Both the position numbers and the translations under genes were made by a program. A stretch of DNA of 64,000 nucleotides from Mesorhizobium sp. 1M-11 (GTDB lineage Bacteria; Pseudomonadota; Alphaproteobacteria; Rhizobiales; Rhizobiaceae), in NCBI RefSeq assembly GCF_001303895.1, contig NZ_LJSD01000037.1:186001-250000 (forward strand), given 5' to 3'. The notes under the pieces were generated by a model. That model was not told the origin of the DNA, made no database searches, and worked only from the letters and a program-made list of their open reading frames with translations. Positions 43,336 through 52,385 of this stretch are shown here, one piece after another (within the stretch, counting starts at the first letter, position 1; every line of letters starts with the position of its first letter).

Positions 43336-44241
43336 ATGCCGGGCAAATCCGGAATCACGGTCGAGATCGATAAGGCGCTGGTGCGGCGACTGATCGCCGC
43401 GCAATTTCCGCAGTGGACCGATCTGCCGATCCGCAAGGTTGAACCTGGCGGTTGGGACAACCGCACCTTCCTGTTGGGCGACGAGATGAGTGTGCGGCTG
43501 CCGAGCGCAGCCGGCTACGCAGCGCAAGTGGCCAACGAACAGCGTTGGCTCCCGAAACTGGCACCGCATTTGCCATTGCCAATCCCCACGCCGCTCGCCT
43601 GGGGTAAACTTGGCGAGGACTATCCTTGGTCCTGGTCGATCTATGGCTGGCTGGAGGGCGAGACGGCATCGGAGGAGCGAATCGGCGACCTTGCCGAATT
43701 CGCGGTCGATCTGGCCGATTTCCTCGCCGCACTCCACCGGATCGATACGGCCGGTGGACCGCCCGCCGGAGCGCAGAACTACTTCAGGGGCGGTAGTCTT
43801 GCCGTCTATGACGGCCAGACACGAGAGGCGCTTCGCCTGCTCCAAGACAGGATCGACACAACAACGGCGCGCGCGATCTGGGAAGAAGCACTCGAAACCG
43901 AGTGGCAGCATCCACCGGTCTGGGTGCACGGCGATATCGCCTGGGGCAATCTGCTGGTGAAGGACGGCAAACTATGCGGCGTCATAGACTTCGGCAGTTC
44001 GGCGATCGGCGATCCGGCCTGCGATCTGGCGATCGCCTGGACGCTGTTTCGAAACGAGAGCCGTAGCGCTTTCCGCACGGCCCTGCCCCTCGACGGAGGC
44101 ACCTGGACACGCGGCCGCGCCTGGACATTGTGGAAGGCGATGATCACCGTTTCGGGCCAGATCGGCCGGAGCGCGGCGGAGATCGCCATATCGGCAAATG
44201 TCATCGATGCTGTGCTGGCCGACTACCGAACGGAGACCTGA
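43336..44241 (+). CDS. Aminoglycoside phosphotransferase (APH)-family kinase
   Basis: A 301-residue kinase-fold protein. VEPGGWDNRTFLLGDEMSVRLPS is the nucleotide-binding lobe; WVHGDIAWGNLLVKDGKLCGVIDFGSSAIGDPACDLAIAW contains the catalytic loop HGDxxxxN and the metal-binding IDFG. It may phosphorylate a small molecule; aminoglycosides are only one possibility. AGGGA is five bases before the ATG; upstream in-frame codons run through the terminator. Its 3' end overlaps the convergent histidine kinase gene by 19 bases. Confidence 0.92.
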   Translation: MPGKSGITVEIDKALVRRLIAAQFPQWTDLPIRKVEPGGWDNRTFLLGDEMSVRLPSAAGYAAQVANEQRWLPKLAPHLPLPIPTPLAWGKLGEDYPWSWSIYGWLEGETASEERIGDLAEFAVDLADFLAALHRIDTAGGPPAGAQNYFRGGSLAVYDGQTREALRLLQDRIDTTTARAIWEEALETEWQHPPVWVHGDIAWGNLLVKDGKLCGVIDFGSSAIGDPACDLAIAWTLFRNESRSAFRTALPLDGGTWTRGRAWTLWKAMITVSGQIGRSAAEIAISANVIDAVLADYRTET

Positions 44242-45599
44242 GTCCCGCTGGGAAAAACCACGACGGCTGCAACGCCGGGATCGAGCGGCTGCATCGAAAC
44301 CGCCGCGCCATGCAGATCGGCGATCGCCCTGACGAGGCTCAGCCCCAATCCGGTCCCAGGCATTGAGCGGCTCTTGTCCAGCCGGTAAAGCCGCTGAAAG
44401 ACCTTCTCGTGCTCTTGCAGGGGAATGCCCGGGCCATCGTCTCGCACCTCCACAACGAGACCAACGGCTTGTCGAGTTACAGAAATTTCGATCCGCGTAC
44501 CGGCGGGCGTATGACGGATGGCGTTTTCGATGAGATTGGCGAAAAGCTGCGTCAGCAACTCACGATCTCCGGTAATCGTACCATCGGCGTCGTTGCGCTC
44601 GAGGAAGAGCGTCTTGCCATCGTCCTTGGCGACCTCGGCATAGATCTCCGCAACCGAAGCCACCACCTCGGCGAGGTCAAGTTGCACAAAACGTGCCTTG
44701 CGCGCGCCGGCCTCGATCTGCGCGATGCGCAGCAGAGCATCGAAAGTCTCGTCGATTTGCGAGCTTTCGGCGCGTGCTTCGGCGAGGTCTGCCGAAACGT
44801 CCTCGCACCTGCCTGCCTTGTCGGCGGCGCTGTCCAAGATCATGTGCAGGCGGTTGAGCGGCGTTTTCAGATCATGGGCGATGTCGCTGGAGACTTGCCG
44901 CATGCCTTCGACCAGAGAGCCCAGCCTGTCGAGGGCGGCATTGATCTGGATCGACACGGCATCGATGTCGTCATCGCGGCCGAGCTGCGGAATGCGCGCG
45001 TCGAGCTTGCCATGCGAGACCGCAACCATGGTGTCGCCGATCGCATCCAGCCGCCGTTGCACCCGCGAGGCGAGATAGGCACCGCCAGCGATGGCAAGCC
45101 CCGCAACAATAATGGCGGCCCAGGCGAAACTGGCCAAGAGGAGGCCCTCCAGTTCCTCCGTCTCGGTGAAGCTCTGCGCGACGGTGAGGTCGGCCGAGCC
45201 GACCTTGCCCGAATAGGCCCGGTATGGCGCCGTATCGGGAAATCCCGGCGTCCCTTCGGGCACGGTCGCAAATCCCAAAGGCAAGTCGATCGCCGAAAGA
45301 TTGCCGGCCAGGCTCTCGCCTTGCGGTCCCGTCAACGAGATCAGCTGATCGTTGCCGGAACTGCCGTTGGCGTGGCTGTTCACCGCGGTGATGAGGTCGT
45401 CGACATCGCTCTCGGCATAGGTCGTCGCAATCATCGAATAGGCCTGCCGGACTGAGTCATCGAGGCGCCGGTTCAGGTTCGCGCTCATCGTTTGGTAGAC
45501 GATACCGCCGGAAAGCAGGAAGGCGAGGATGACAAGCGCCGCGAAGCTCAAGGCGAGACGGAACGGCGTCGAGCGCAGCAGGCTTTCAGCGAGGCGCAT
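44223..45599 (-). CDS. Sensor histidine kinase
   Basis: A 458-residue membrane kinase. Two transmembrane segments (ALSFAALVILAFLLSGGIVY near residue 17 and LASFAWAAIIVAGLAIAGGAYLA near 155) enclose a ~110-residue periplasmic sensor. A HAMP linker follows, then the H-box SSDIAHDLKTPLNRL, the N-box NLIENAIRHTP, and the G-boxes DDGPGIP and GTGLGLSLV. The ATG overlaps the response regulator stop by 14 bases, so the two are coupled. The stimulus is not evident; the layout resembles metal- or envelope-stress sensors of the QseC/CopS kind. Confidence 0.94.
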   Translation of the reverse strand: MRLAESLLRSTPFRLALSFAALVILAFLLSGGIVYQTMSANLNRRLDDSVRQAYSMIATTYAESDVDDLITAVNSHANGSSGNDQLISLTGPQGESLAGNLSAIDLPLGFATVPEGTPGFPDTAPYRAYSGKVGSADLTVAQSFTETEELEGLLLASFAWAAIIVAGLAIAGGAYLASRVQRRLDAIGDTMVAVSHGKLDARIPQLGRDDDIDAVSIQINAALDRLGSLVEGMRQVSSDIAHDLKTPLNRLHMILDSAADKAGRCEDVSADLAEARAESSQIDETFDALLRIAQIEAGARKARFVQLDLAEVVASVAEIYAEVAKDDGKTLFLERNDADGTITGDRELLTQLFANLIENAIRHTPAGTRIEISVTRQAVGLVVEVRDDGPGIPLQEHEKVFQRLYRLDKSRSMPGTGLGLSLVRAIADLHGAAVSMQPLDPGVAAVVVFPSGTQVSVR

Positions 45600-46263
45600 G
45601 GAGACTATAGCCGGTGTTGCGCACGGTATGCAGCAGCGGCACCGCGAAGGGGCGGTCGATCTTGGCCCGAAGGCGGCTGACATGGGTCTCCACCACGCTG
45701 GTCTTGGGGTCGAAATGGAAATCCCAGACGCGTTCCAAAAGCATGGTGCGGGTAATCACCCGCCCCTCACCGCGCATCAGCACTTCCAGAAGACGGAATT
45801 CGCGTGGTTGCAGGTCTATCGGATGCCCCCGGCGTACCACATGGCGCTTGACCAGATCCATTTCGAGGTCTGCCACCTTCAGTACAGTCTTCTGTTCCTG
45901 CACTGGCGGGCGGCGGCCGAGCGCATTCAATCGCGCCAGAAGTTCGGAAAAGGCGAAAGGCTTGACCAGATAATCATCCGCACCGGCCTCCAATCCTTCG
46001 ACGCGGTCGTCGACGCCGCCAACGGAAGTGAGGAAGATGGCCGGTGTCAGGACCCCGGCGGCGCGCAAGGACTTGACGACGGAAAGCCCGTCGAGCCCCG
46101 GCGTCATGCGGTCCACCACGAAAACGTCATAGGCTTCGCGCGTTGCCTGGAACAGCGCGTCACGGCCGTCGGCAAGCTGATCGCAGACGTGACCCGCCTC
46201 GTTCAGCCCTTTGACGACGAAAGCGGCCGTCTTCTTGTCGTCCTCCAGCATCAGGATGCGCAT
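45586..46263 (-). CDS. OmpR/PhoB-family response regulator
   Basis: A 225-residue regulator. The receiver domain has MRILMLEDD with the acidic pocket, the phospho-acceptor Asp in YDVFVVDRMTPGLDG near residue 51, and the conserved Lys in DYLVKPFAFSELLAR. The DNA-binding winged helix has LQPREFRLLEVLMRGEGRVITR and TSVVETHVSRLRAKID. The ATG begins exactly at the receiver fold; 21 more upstream codons are open but not conserved. Works with the overlapping histidine kinase. Confidence 0.95.
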   Translation of the reverse strand: MRILMLEDDKKTAAFVVKGLNEAGHVCDQLADGRDALFQATREAYDVFVVDRMTPGLDGLSVVKSLRAAGVLTPAIFLTSVGGVDDRVEGLEAGADDYLVKPFAFSELLARLNALGRRPPVQEQKTVLKVADLEMDLVKRHVVRRGHPIDLQPREFRLLEVLMRGEGRVITRTMLLERVWDFHFDPKTSVVETHVSRLRAKIDRPFAVPLLHTVRNTGYSLHAPR

Positions 46264-46566
46264 GGGGTCGGATCCGGTTTGGAAGGCCTCGGCAGGTCGC
46301 GAGCCGGCGCGCGAACGAGCCGTCATCGCGCAGGCAGTGGCGCGAGGATGAGGTGGCAGGGCTTTATGATAAAATGATGGAACGCCGCGATCCTTGTGAT
46401 CGCGATGCAGTCCGCCTGTTTCATCGAGAGGGCCTCATTCCATTTGCAAGCAATCGCTTCGTCTAACGAGCGGACGGCTCGAGACGATGGATAACGGCAG
46501 CACCTCACCACCACCTGTCCGCCACCTTACGGATCGGTAAGCTTAGCCCCTCTCAAATCGGCAGCG
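46264..46566. other. Gene-free 303-base region upstream of the two-component genes
   Basis: No convincing gene; a 63-codon frame on the minus strand has no ribosome site or family likeness. An inverted repeat CGCGATC-CTTGT-GATCGCG lies at 46386-46404 and may be the response regulator's operator. The two-component promoter must be here. The SDR gene on the right ends at its far edge. Confidence 0.45.
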
Positions 46567-47328
46567 TCACCGCTCCTGATCGGTCGGGCGGATCAGGATC
46601 TCGTTGACGTTGACACGCGGCGGCTGCGTGACCGCGTAAAGCACGGCTGCGGCGATATCCTCGGACTGCAGCGGCTCCGTGGCAGCCCTGCGCTGCTCGA
46701 GATTGGCCTTCATGGCGGGGTTGGTGATATGGTCACCGAGTTCGGTTTCGACCATACCCGGCTCGATCACCGTCACCCGCACCTTGTCGGCATAGACTTC
46801 CCGGCGCAGCGCCTCCGAAAAGGCGACGACGCCGAACTTGGTTGCCGCATAACCCGCCGCCCCGGGATTGGCGATGCGGCCAGCCACCGACGACACGTTG
46901 ACGATATGGCCCCTGCTTTCCTTCAGATGCGGCAATGCCGTCCGCGTCAGTTCCATCAGCGCGACCAGATTGACCTCGATCATCTGCCGCCAGTCTTCGG
47001 CACGCGCCTGGGACACCGGCGATAGCAGCATGACGCCTGCATTGTTGACGATGATGTCCAGCCGTTTGCCATATGCCAGCACATCGTTGATCAGCCCCTG
47101 CGCGCTGTCTGGGCGTGCAATGTCCGCCTCGATGGCAAAGACCTTGCCACCGGCCTTCTCGATCCGTTCGGAAAGCGCTTTCAGGCGATCGGCCCGGCGG
47201 GCGACGATCGCCACATCGGCACCTGCCGTGGCAAGCGCCAGAGCCGTGGCTTCGCCGATACCGGAGGAAGCGCCGGTGACCAGAGCCACCCTGCCCGCGA
47301 GCGGGCGCGCGGAAACCGTAGTCGTCAT
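46567..47328 (-). CDS. Short-chain dehydrogenase/reductase (SDR)
   Basis: A 253-residue classical SDR. The cofactor site is ALVTGASSGIGEATALALA, NNAGVMLLSPV is the structural motif, VNVSSVAGRIANPGAAGYAATKFG contains the catalytic Ser and YxxxK, and EPGMVETEL follows. ARRADRLKAL after the second strand favours NADP. This SDR type (YdfG-like) reduces small hydroxy/keto compounds; the substrate is not known. It is followed by the phosphoesterase gene upstream in the same direction, separated by 81 bases. Confidence 0.92.
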   Translation of the reverse strand: MTTTVSARPLAGRVALVTGASSGIGEATALALATAGADVAIVARRADRLKALSERIEKAGGKVFAIEADIARPDSAQGLINDVLAYGKRLDIIVNNAGVMLLSPVSQARAEDWRQMIEVNLVALMELTRTALPHLKESRGHIVNVSSVAGRIANPGAAGYAATKFGVVAFSEALRREVYADKVRVTVIEPGMVETELGDHITNPAMKANLEQRRAATEPLQSEDIAAAVLYAVTQPPRVNVNEILIRPTDQER

Positions 47329-47409
47329 ATCCTGTTCTCCCGGAGAGGATGATGCCCCCGCATCTCCTTTCCATGTAGGGCGCAGCCTCGACCCTGACAG
47401 GGCGGACGC

Positions 47410-48540
47410 TCAGCTTTTCCAGCGCCGTGACAATGCGTTGGTGAACATCACGCCGCCATCGTCGCCGGTCGCTTCTCCGAGTACCACGTCCATGCCATCA
47501 TTGGTGATGCGGGCCAGCGCGAAGCCGCCCAGATAAGCCGCCTTCGGTTTGACGACATCGAGCCCGTCCCGACGGTAGATCATCGGCGTCTCGTGCTGGT
47601 GGCCATGGAAGACGGCGACGATGTTGTAACCCGTGAGCACCGCCAACAGGTCCTCCCGTTGCGCTGCGCTCCACCAATGCGGTGCGCCGGCGCCTTCATC
47701 GTCGAAGGTGGATTTCTGCGGGTCCCAGCGCTCAACTGAAAAACTGTCCCAGCCGTAATGCTGGAACAGCACGACGGGCCGGCCATCCGCGGCTTTCGCC
47801 GCCAGGTTGCGCTGCAGCCAAGGCAGACTGCTTTCAGCGCCATGGGCCGTATCGCCGGCGAAGCGATGCAACTGCACGAGATGCAGCCCTCCCCAATCCC
47901 AGGAATAACAATCGGATGCGACATCGTAGTCGGCGACCGGCACCGGCGGCTTGAAGAAGACACCAGGGCGATGATTGACCTCGACATAGTCGCGCAGTTC
48001 GCGCCGATACCAATCCGCGTGCGGCGGCGGACCATTCTGGTCAAGATCGTGATTGCCGAGGCCGACATAGACGGGCACGTGCACGCGGTCCGGCCCGACC
48101 CCTTGCTGGTAGCGCTGGCTGAACTGGAGAAGCTGGGTGCCTTCGCTGGGCTGTGTCACCTGGCCGCCACCATCATCGGTCATATCACCGCCCACAACGA
48201 TACCGAGCGATGTGCCGATCTGATTGCCGGCCGAACGCAAACCGGTGGCAACGCCGTCTATTGCGGACGGCCAAAGCTTGTCGCCGATGCCATTCAGCGC
48301 CGCGATCTGACGCAGCAGCGCCGCGTCGGTCTTGCCCTCTTGCAGGCAATTCGGGCTCAGACCGCTCGCCATGCGGCAGGCATGGACGTCGGCGATGAAC
48401 AGGAAGGTTGCGTCGACCGACGGTATCCCTGCAGCAGGTTGGCCAAAGGCAAAGCTGGGCGCGATCACACCGGCGGTCGCTGCTCCCATACCGGCAAGCA
48501 AGCGGCGCCGCGAGATCGAGGACGGAAGCTGATCGGCCAT
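47410..48540 (-). CDS. Tat-exported calcineurin-like metallophosphoesterase
   Basis: A 376-residue secreted phosphoesterase. The Tat signal is SRRRLLAGMGAATAGVIAPSFAFG. The metal motifs of the calcineurin superfamily appear in order: LFIADVHACR, VVGGDMTDDGG, GLGNHDLDQNG, LFQHYGWD, and FHGHQHETP. Folded export through Tat fits a metal enzyme assembled in the cytoplasm. The substrate is unknown; members hydrolyse cyclic nucleotides, phospholipid or nucleoside phosphates. TetR gene lies seven bases upstream and may be cotranscribed. Confidence 0.9.
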   Translation of the reverse strand: MADQLPSSISRRRLLAGMGAATAGVIAPSFAFGQPAAGIPSVDATFLFIADVHACRMASGLSPNCLQEGKTDAALLRQIAALNGIGDKLWPSAIDGVATGLRSAGNQIGTSLGIVVGGDMTDDGGGQVTQPSEGTQLLQFSQRYQQGVGPDRVHVPVYVGLGNHDLDQNGPPPHADWYRRELRDYVEVNHRPGVFFKPPVPVADYDVASDCYSWDWGGLHLVQLHRFAGDTAHGAESSLPWLQRNLAAKAADGRPVVLFQHYGWDSFSVERWDPQKSTFDDEGAGAPHWWSAAQREDLLAVLTGYNIVAVFHGHQHETPMIYRRDGLDVVKPKAAYLGGFALARITNDGMDVVLGEATGDDGGVMFTNALSRRWKS

Positions 48541-48547
48541 GGCGACC

Positions 48548-49162
48548 TCAATTCAACACGCCGCCTGCGCTCTCGTCCAGTTCTTTCGCACAGAGCCGCA
48601 ACAGGCTGGAATCCTGCGCAGTTTTGGCCATTGACATGGCCCCCGAATAGAGCGCTACCACGCTTGCCGCGAACCGCTCCGGGTCAGTACCGGCCTCACC
48701 CCCGGCTTGCTGGTCGGCTCTCACCTTGTCGGCGATGGCACTCCGCCACTCCTTGAAAATGCTGGCGAGACGGACCCGGAAATCCGAGTCGGCCAACGAC
48801 AGCTCATGCGCCAGGTTGTTGAGCGGGCAGCCGCGCACGAAACCTTGTCGCTCCAACCTGTCCGCGACGGTAGCGAAAACCTGCCTGACGCCCGCGCGCA
48901 CCGAAGCAGAACTTCGCAGGGGCTCGACCCAGGTGCGGCGCACAACTTCGGCGACACGCTCTTCGATAACAGCCAGCGCAAGCGCCTTCTTTGTTGGGAA
49001 ATGATGGTGCAAGGCGCCACCCGTGACGGCGGCCGCAGCCATCACATCGCCCAGGCTGGTAGCGTGGAAGCCGCGCGCCTGGAAAGATTCCTCGGCCTTG
49101 TCGAGCACCCGGCGGCGCATGCCTTCCGGATCGTTGGTGCGTTTCTGGCGGTTGGATTGCAT
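48548..49162 (-). CDS. TetR/AcrR-family transcriptional regulator
   Basis: A 204-residue TetR protein. The HTH is SFQARGFHATSLGDVMAAAAVTGGALHHHFPTKKALALAV near residue 28. The C-terminal ligand domain contains RGCPLNNLAHELS, typical of the YcdC/LmrA_C-like group where the CP(L)NNL motif lines the dimer. It is divergent from the NIPSNAP gene and probably represses it through the inverted repeat between them. Confidence 0.92.
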   Translation of the reverse strand: MQSNRQKRTNDPEGMRRRVLDKAEESFQARGFHATSLGDVMAAAAVTGGALHHHFPTKKALALAVIEERVAEVVRRTWVEPLRSSASVRAGVRQVFATVADRLERQGFVRGCPLNNLAHELSLADSDFRVRLASIFKEWRSAIADKVRADQQAGGEAGTDPERFAASVVALYSGAMSMAKTAQDSSLLRLCAKELDESAGGVLN

Positions 49163-49255
49163 GACGGTCGCCCTTTCATATGTTCGACATCCCGTCGCCG
49201 GTCAGTCATGCGGGATGTCAGCAGACAATCACGGCGACAGAACTATCACGTTGAC

Positions 49256-49303
49256 AAAACAGGGCAACCGGTTTGTTTATGAACAGGACAATCACCCTGT
49301 TTT
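49256..49303. promoter_or_regulatory. Inverted repeat in the TetR/NIPSNAP promoter
   Basis: AAAACAGGG (49256-49264) and its exact complement CCCTGTTTT (49295-49303) flank a smaller TGTT-N4-AACA palindrome. The sites lie between the divergent genes, so a TetR dimer or pair of dimers could control both. This also argues for the downstream GTG as the NIPSNAP start. Confidence 0.55.
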
Positions 49304-49314
49304 GGAGACGCGTC

Positions 49315-50106
49315 GTGACGGTTCTCGATACCACCCTGCCCGCACCGATCTCTGTCGAGGATGTTCCCGTCGTCGAGCTGCGCCGCTACGCGCTGGTACC
49401 TGGCCAGCGCGAGACGTTGATCGAACTGTTCGACCGCGAGTTTGTCGAGACGCAGGAAGCCGCCAACATCAAGATGATCGGACAGTTCCGCGATCTGGGC
49501 AGGCCAGACACATTCGTGTGGCTGCGCGGCTTCGCGTCGATGGACGCACGGCGACAGGCACTGGGCTCGTTTTACGATGGGCCGGTCTGGGCGCGTCACA
49601 GGAACCAGGCCAACGCAACAATGGTCTCGTCCGACGACGTCCTGTTGTTGAAGCCGGCCTGGCCGGGATCCGGCTTCGATCTGACTGACGCAACACGGCC
49701 TGTCGCTGCCAGGCCGGCTGCCAACGACGCCCGGCTGACAAATCCCGCGTCTGAGCGTCTGCTGGCCTCCATCAGCATCGAGATCCACCATCTTGAACCC
49801 GATGCAGGGCCCGATTTCGCTTCATCCTACAGAGCACTGGCCGTTCCCGCGCTAAGGGAGGCCTCCGCCTGCCTTCTCGGCGCCTATCTCACAGAGCCAG
49901 CCGAGAACACGTTCCCACGCCTGCCCGTGCGCGAGAACGAAAACGTCTTTGTCTCGGTCATCGGTCTGAACAGGAGGCCAGACAGACAAGACAGCGCGTC
50001 GACCGTGCCGGACCTGTCCAGCCTGCCCGGCAGCGGACGTTTCGTCTTCGCGAGAACCATTGAAACGCTGTGGCTCTCGCCGACTTCACGCTCGCTGCTG
50101 CGGTAG
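49315..50106 (+). CDS. NIPSNAP-family protein
   Basis: A 263-residue protein with an N-terminal NIPSNAP/ferredoxin-like domain (VVELRRYALVPGQRETLIELFDREFVETQEAA, then GQFRDLGRPDTFVWLRGFAS and GPVWARHRNQANATM). A second, related half starts near residue 150 (ASISIEIHHLEP). It is a dimeric alpha/beta-barrel type with unknown activity. GTG at 49315 has GGAG seven bases upstream. An ATG twelve codons earlier lies inside the inverted repeat and was rejected. Likely controlled by the divergent TetR. Confidence 0.85.
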   Translation: MTVLDTTLPAPISVEDVPVVELRRYALVPGQRETLIELFDREFVETQEAANIKMIGQFRDLGRPDTFVWLRGFASMDARRQALGSFYDGPVWARHRNQANATMVSSDDVLLLKPAWPGSGFDLTDATRPVAARPAANDARLTNPASERLLASISIEIHHLEPDAGPDFASSYRALAVPALREASACLLGAYLTEPAENTFPRLPVRENENVFVSVIGLNRRPDRQDSASTVPDLSSLPGSGRFVFARTIETLWLSPTSRSLLR

Positions 50107-50222
50107 CGCAACGGGCCTCATACCCTTCAACCGATTTGGTTCGCGGGGCTACGCAATCTCCGCTTGAAGCGTTTTGTGCAACGCGATAGGCCCTTGCCAC
50201 CGCATCAGATTGGAGTGAGGCC

Positions 50223-51620
50223 GTGAGCGCTGAGAAGACCAGAACCGAAACCGACACGTTCGGCCCGATCGAGGTGGCCAGCGATCGTTACTGGGGTGCG
50301 CAGGCACAGCGTTCGCTCGGCAATTTCAAGATAGGCTGGGAAAAGCAGCCGCTTTCGGTGGTGCGGGCGCTCGGCATCGTCAAACGCGCGGCGGCTGAAG
50401 CCAACATGGAACTGGGCCGCCTCGACCCCGCGCTTGGCAAGACCATCATTGAAGCCGCGCAGGAAGTGATTGACGGCAAACTCAACGACCATTTCCCGCT
50501 TGTCGTCTGGCAGACAGGCTCGGGCACGCAGTCCAATATGAACGCCAATGAGGTGATCTCCAACCGGGCTATCGAACTGCTCGGCGGCGTCATGGGTTCC
50601 AAAAAGCCCGTGCATCCGAACGACCACGTCAATATGAGCCAGTCGTCCAACGACACGTATCCGACGGCCATGCACATAGCTTGCGCCGAGCGCATCGTGC
50701 ACGATCTTCTGCCGGCCCTGAAGCATCTGCATACCGCACTCGAGGCCAAGGCGAAGGCTTTTGACCACATCGTCAAGATCGGCCGCACACATACGCAGGA
50801 CGCTACGCCGCTGACACTCGGCCAGGAGTTCGGCGGCTATGCCGCGCAGGTCGCCTCGTCCATCAAGCGCATCGAACTGACGCTGCCCGGCCTGCAGGAA
50901 CTGGCGCAGGGCGGTACCGCCGTCGGCACCGGCCTCAACGCTCCGATCGGTTTCGCCGAGAAAGTCGCGGTCAACATCGCCAAGATCACCGGCATCGACT
51001 TCACTTCGGCTCCGAACAAGTTCGAGGCACTTGCAGCGCACGATTCCATGGTGTTCTCGCACGGGGCCATCAATGCAACGGCTGCGGCTCTGTTCAAGAT
51101 CGCCAACGACATCCGTTTCCTCGGCTCAGGTCCGCGCTCGGGTCTCGGCGAGCTATCGCTGCCGGAAAATGAACCGGGCTCCTCGATCATGCCGGGTAAG
51201 GTCAACCCGACGCAGTGCGAGGCGCTGACCCAGGTCTGCGTGCAGGTGTTCGGCAACAACGCGGCACTCACTTTCGCCGGCAGCCAGGGCCATTTCGAGC
51301 TCAACGTCTACAATCCGCTGATGGCCTACAATTTCCTGCAGTCGGTGCAGTTGCTCTCCGATGCGGCGGTCTCGTTCACCGACAATTGCGTGGTCGGCAT
51401 CGAAGCCCGGGAGGACAACATCAAGGCAGCGCTCGAACGCTCGCTGATGCTGGTCACCGCACTGGCGCCGACGATCGGCTACGACAATGCCGCCAAGATC
51501 GCCAAGACCGCACACAAGAACGGCACGACGCTGCGCGAAGAGGCCGTCGGCGGCGGTTATGTCACCGATGCCGACTTCGACCGCCTGGTCAAGCCGGAGG
51601 ACATGACGCATCCCGGGTGA
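50223..51620 (+). CDS. fumC: Fumarate hydratase class II FumC
   Basis: A 465-residue tetrameric, iron-independent fumarase that interconverts fumarate and malate in the TCA cycle. Signatures: [20 protein letters not shown] at the N-terminus, [58 protein letters not shown], and the fumarase/aspartase signature [13 protein letters not shown] with the catalytic Ser loop. The GTG start has GGAGTGAGG directly upstream. Monocistronic by spacing. Confidence 0.98.
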   Translation: MSAEKTRTETDTFGPIEVASDRYWGAQAQRSLGNFKIGWEKQPLSVVRALGIVKRAAAEANMELGRLDPALGKTIIEAAQEVIDGKLNDHFPLVVWQTGSGTQSNMNANEVISNRAIELLGGVMGSKKPVHPNDHVNMSQSSNDTYPTAMHIACAERIVHDLLPALKHLHTALEAKAKAFDHIVKIGRTHTQDATPLTLGQEFGGYAAQVASSIKRIELTLPGLQELAQGGTAVGTGLNAPIGFAEKVAVNIAKITGIDFTSAPNKFEALAAHDSMVFSHGAINATAAALFKIANDIRFLGSGPRSGLGELSLPENEPGSSIMPGKVNPTQCEALTQVCVQVFGNNAALTFAGSQGHFELNVYNPLMAYNFLQSVQLLSDAAVSFTDNCVVGIEAREDNIKAALERSLMLVTALAPTIGYDNAAKIAKTAHKNGTTLREEAVGGGYVTDADFDRLVKPEDMTHPG

Positions 51621-51744
51621 TACCGGCTAACGTGACAAACCTGTGAACGATGTGTTGCCGGACAACCGTCTTTAGTGAACGCTGAAGTTGCGTTAATTTG
51701 GTGGTATTGTGCTCCTTGGGGAGCGCTTGCCATTGGAGGGTACA

Positions 51745-52164
51745 TTGTCCGTCAACTCATCCGCCGGTTCCGGCGTTACCTCGAATGCTTCGGGCGTCAT
51801 TCTCGCCAGCCGCATTCTCCTGTCGATCCTTTTCATCCTTGCCGGCTACGCAAAGCTGACCGACCTCGCCGGCACCGCTGGCTTCTTCGGTAGTCTCGGC
51901 TTGCCGGTCCCATCGGTCACCGCAGTCGTCGTCGGCCTGGTTGAACTCATCGGCGGCCTGGCCGTGCTGGTCGGTTTCAAAACCCGCATCGCCGCAATCA
52001 TCCTTGCCGTCTTCGTTCTTGGCGCGACAGCGGCCGCGCATCTCGATTTCTCGCAGCCGCTCAATCCGTTGATGCTGCAGAAGAACCTCGCCATCACCGG
52101 CGGCTTCCTGCTGCTCGCCCTGATCGGTGCCGGCGCCTATTCGATCGACGGCCGTCGCGGCTAA
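51745..52164 (+). CDS. DoxX-family membrane protein (copy 1)
   Basis: A 139-residue protein with four hydrophobic segments. ASRILLSILFILAGYAKLTDLAGTAGFFGSLGLPVPS is the family's first helix pair; LVELIGGLAVLVGFKTRIAA the second; and GGFLLLALIGAGAYSIDGRRG ends it. TTG at 51745 is preferred because GGAGGG lies four bases upstream; GTG twelve codons earlier has none. A paralogue follows after 221 bases. DoxX proteins are linked to quinone or redox functions; the role here is unknown. Confidence 0.85.
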   Translation: MSVNSSAGSGVTSNASGVILASRILLSILFILAGYAKLTDLAGTAGFFGSLGLPVPSVTAVVVGLVELIGGLAVLVGFKTRIAAIILAVFVLGATAAAHLDFSQPLNPLMLQKNLAITGGFLLLALIGAGAYSIDGRRG

Positions 52165-52179
52165 TTCGATCTGAAAGCA

Positions 52180-52280
52180 AGAGCAATTCCAGGAAAAGCG
52201 TGTAGCGGTTTTCCGTCCGGAATTGCGTAGGACAAAGAGTTAGAGCGTTTCCGTGTTTCCGAGAAAAACGGAAACGCTCT
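52180..52280 (+). repeat. Dispersed palindromic repeat, family A (full copy)
   Basis: The most complete copy: AGAGCAATTCCAGGAAAAGC, GTTTTCCGTCCGGAATTGCG, then TTAGAGCG and a long hairpin TTTCCGTGTTTCCGAGAAAAACGGAAA ending CGCTCT. It lies between two DoxX paralogues, 16 bases after the first stop. Confidence 0.85.
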
Positions 52281-52385
52281 GGAACCAGAAGGCGCGGATG
52301 AATTCCGCGCCTTTTTCGTTGTCGATGTCCCCAGGTTCGAAACCGATGTAGACTGCGTCGGCGGGACTTCGGAAAGAGGCACGCC

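Noticed and set aside
46323..46514. 63-codon minus-strand frame upstream of the response regulator
   Set aside because: Cys/His-containing but without a start signal or homology; lies in the promoter region.
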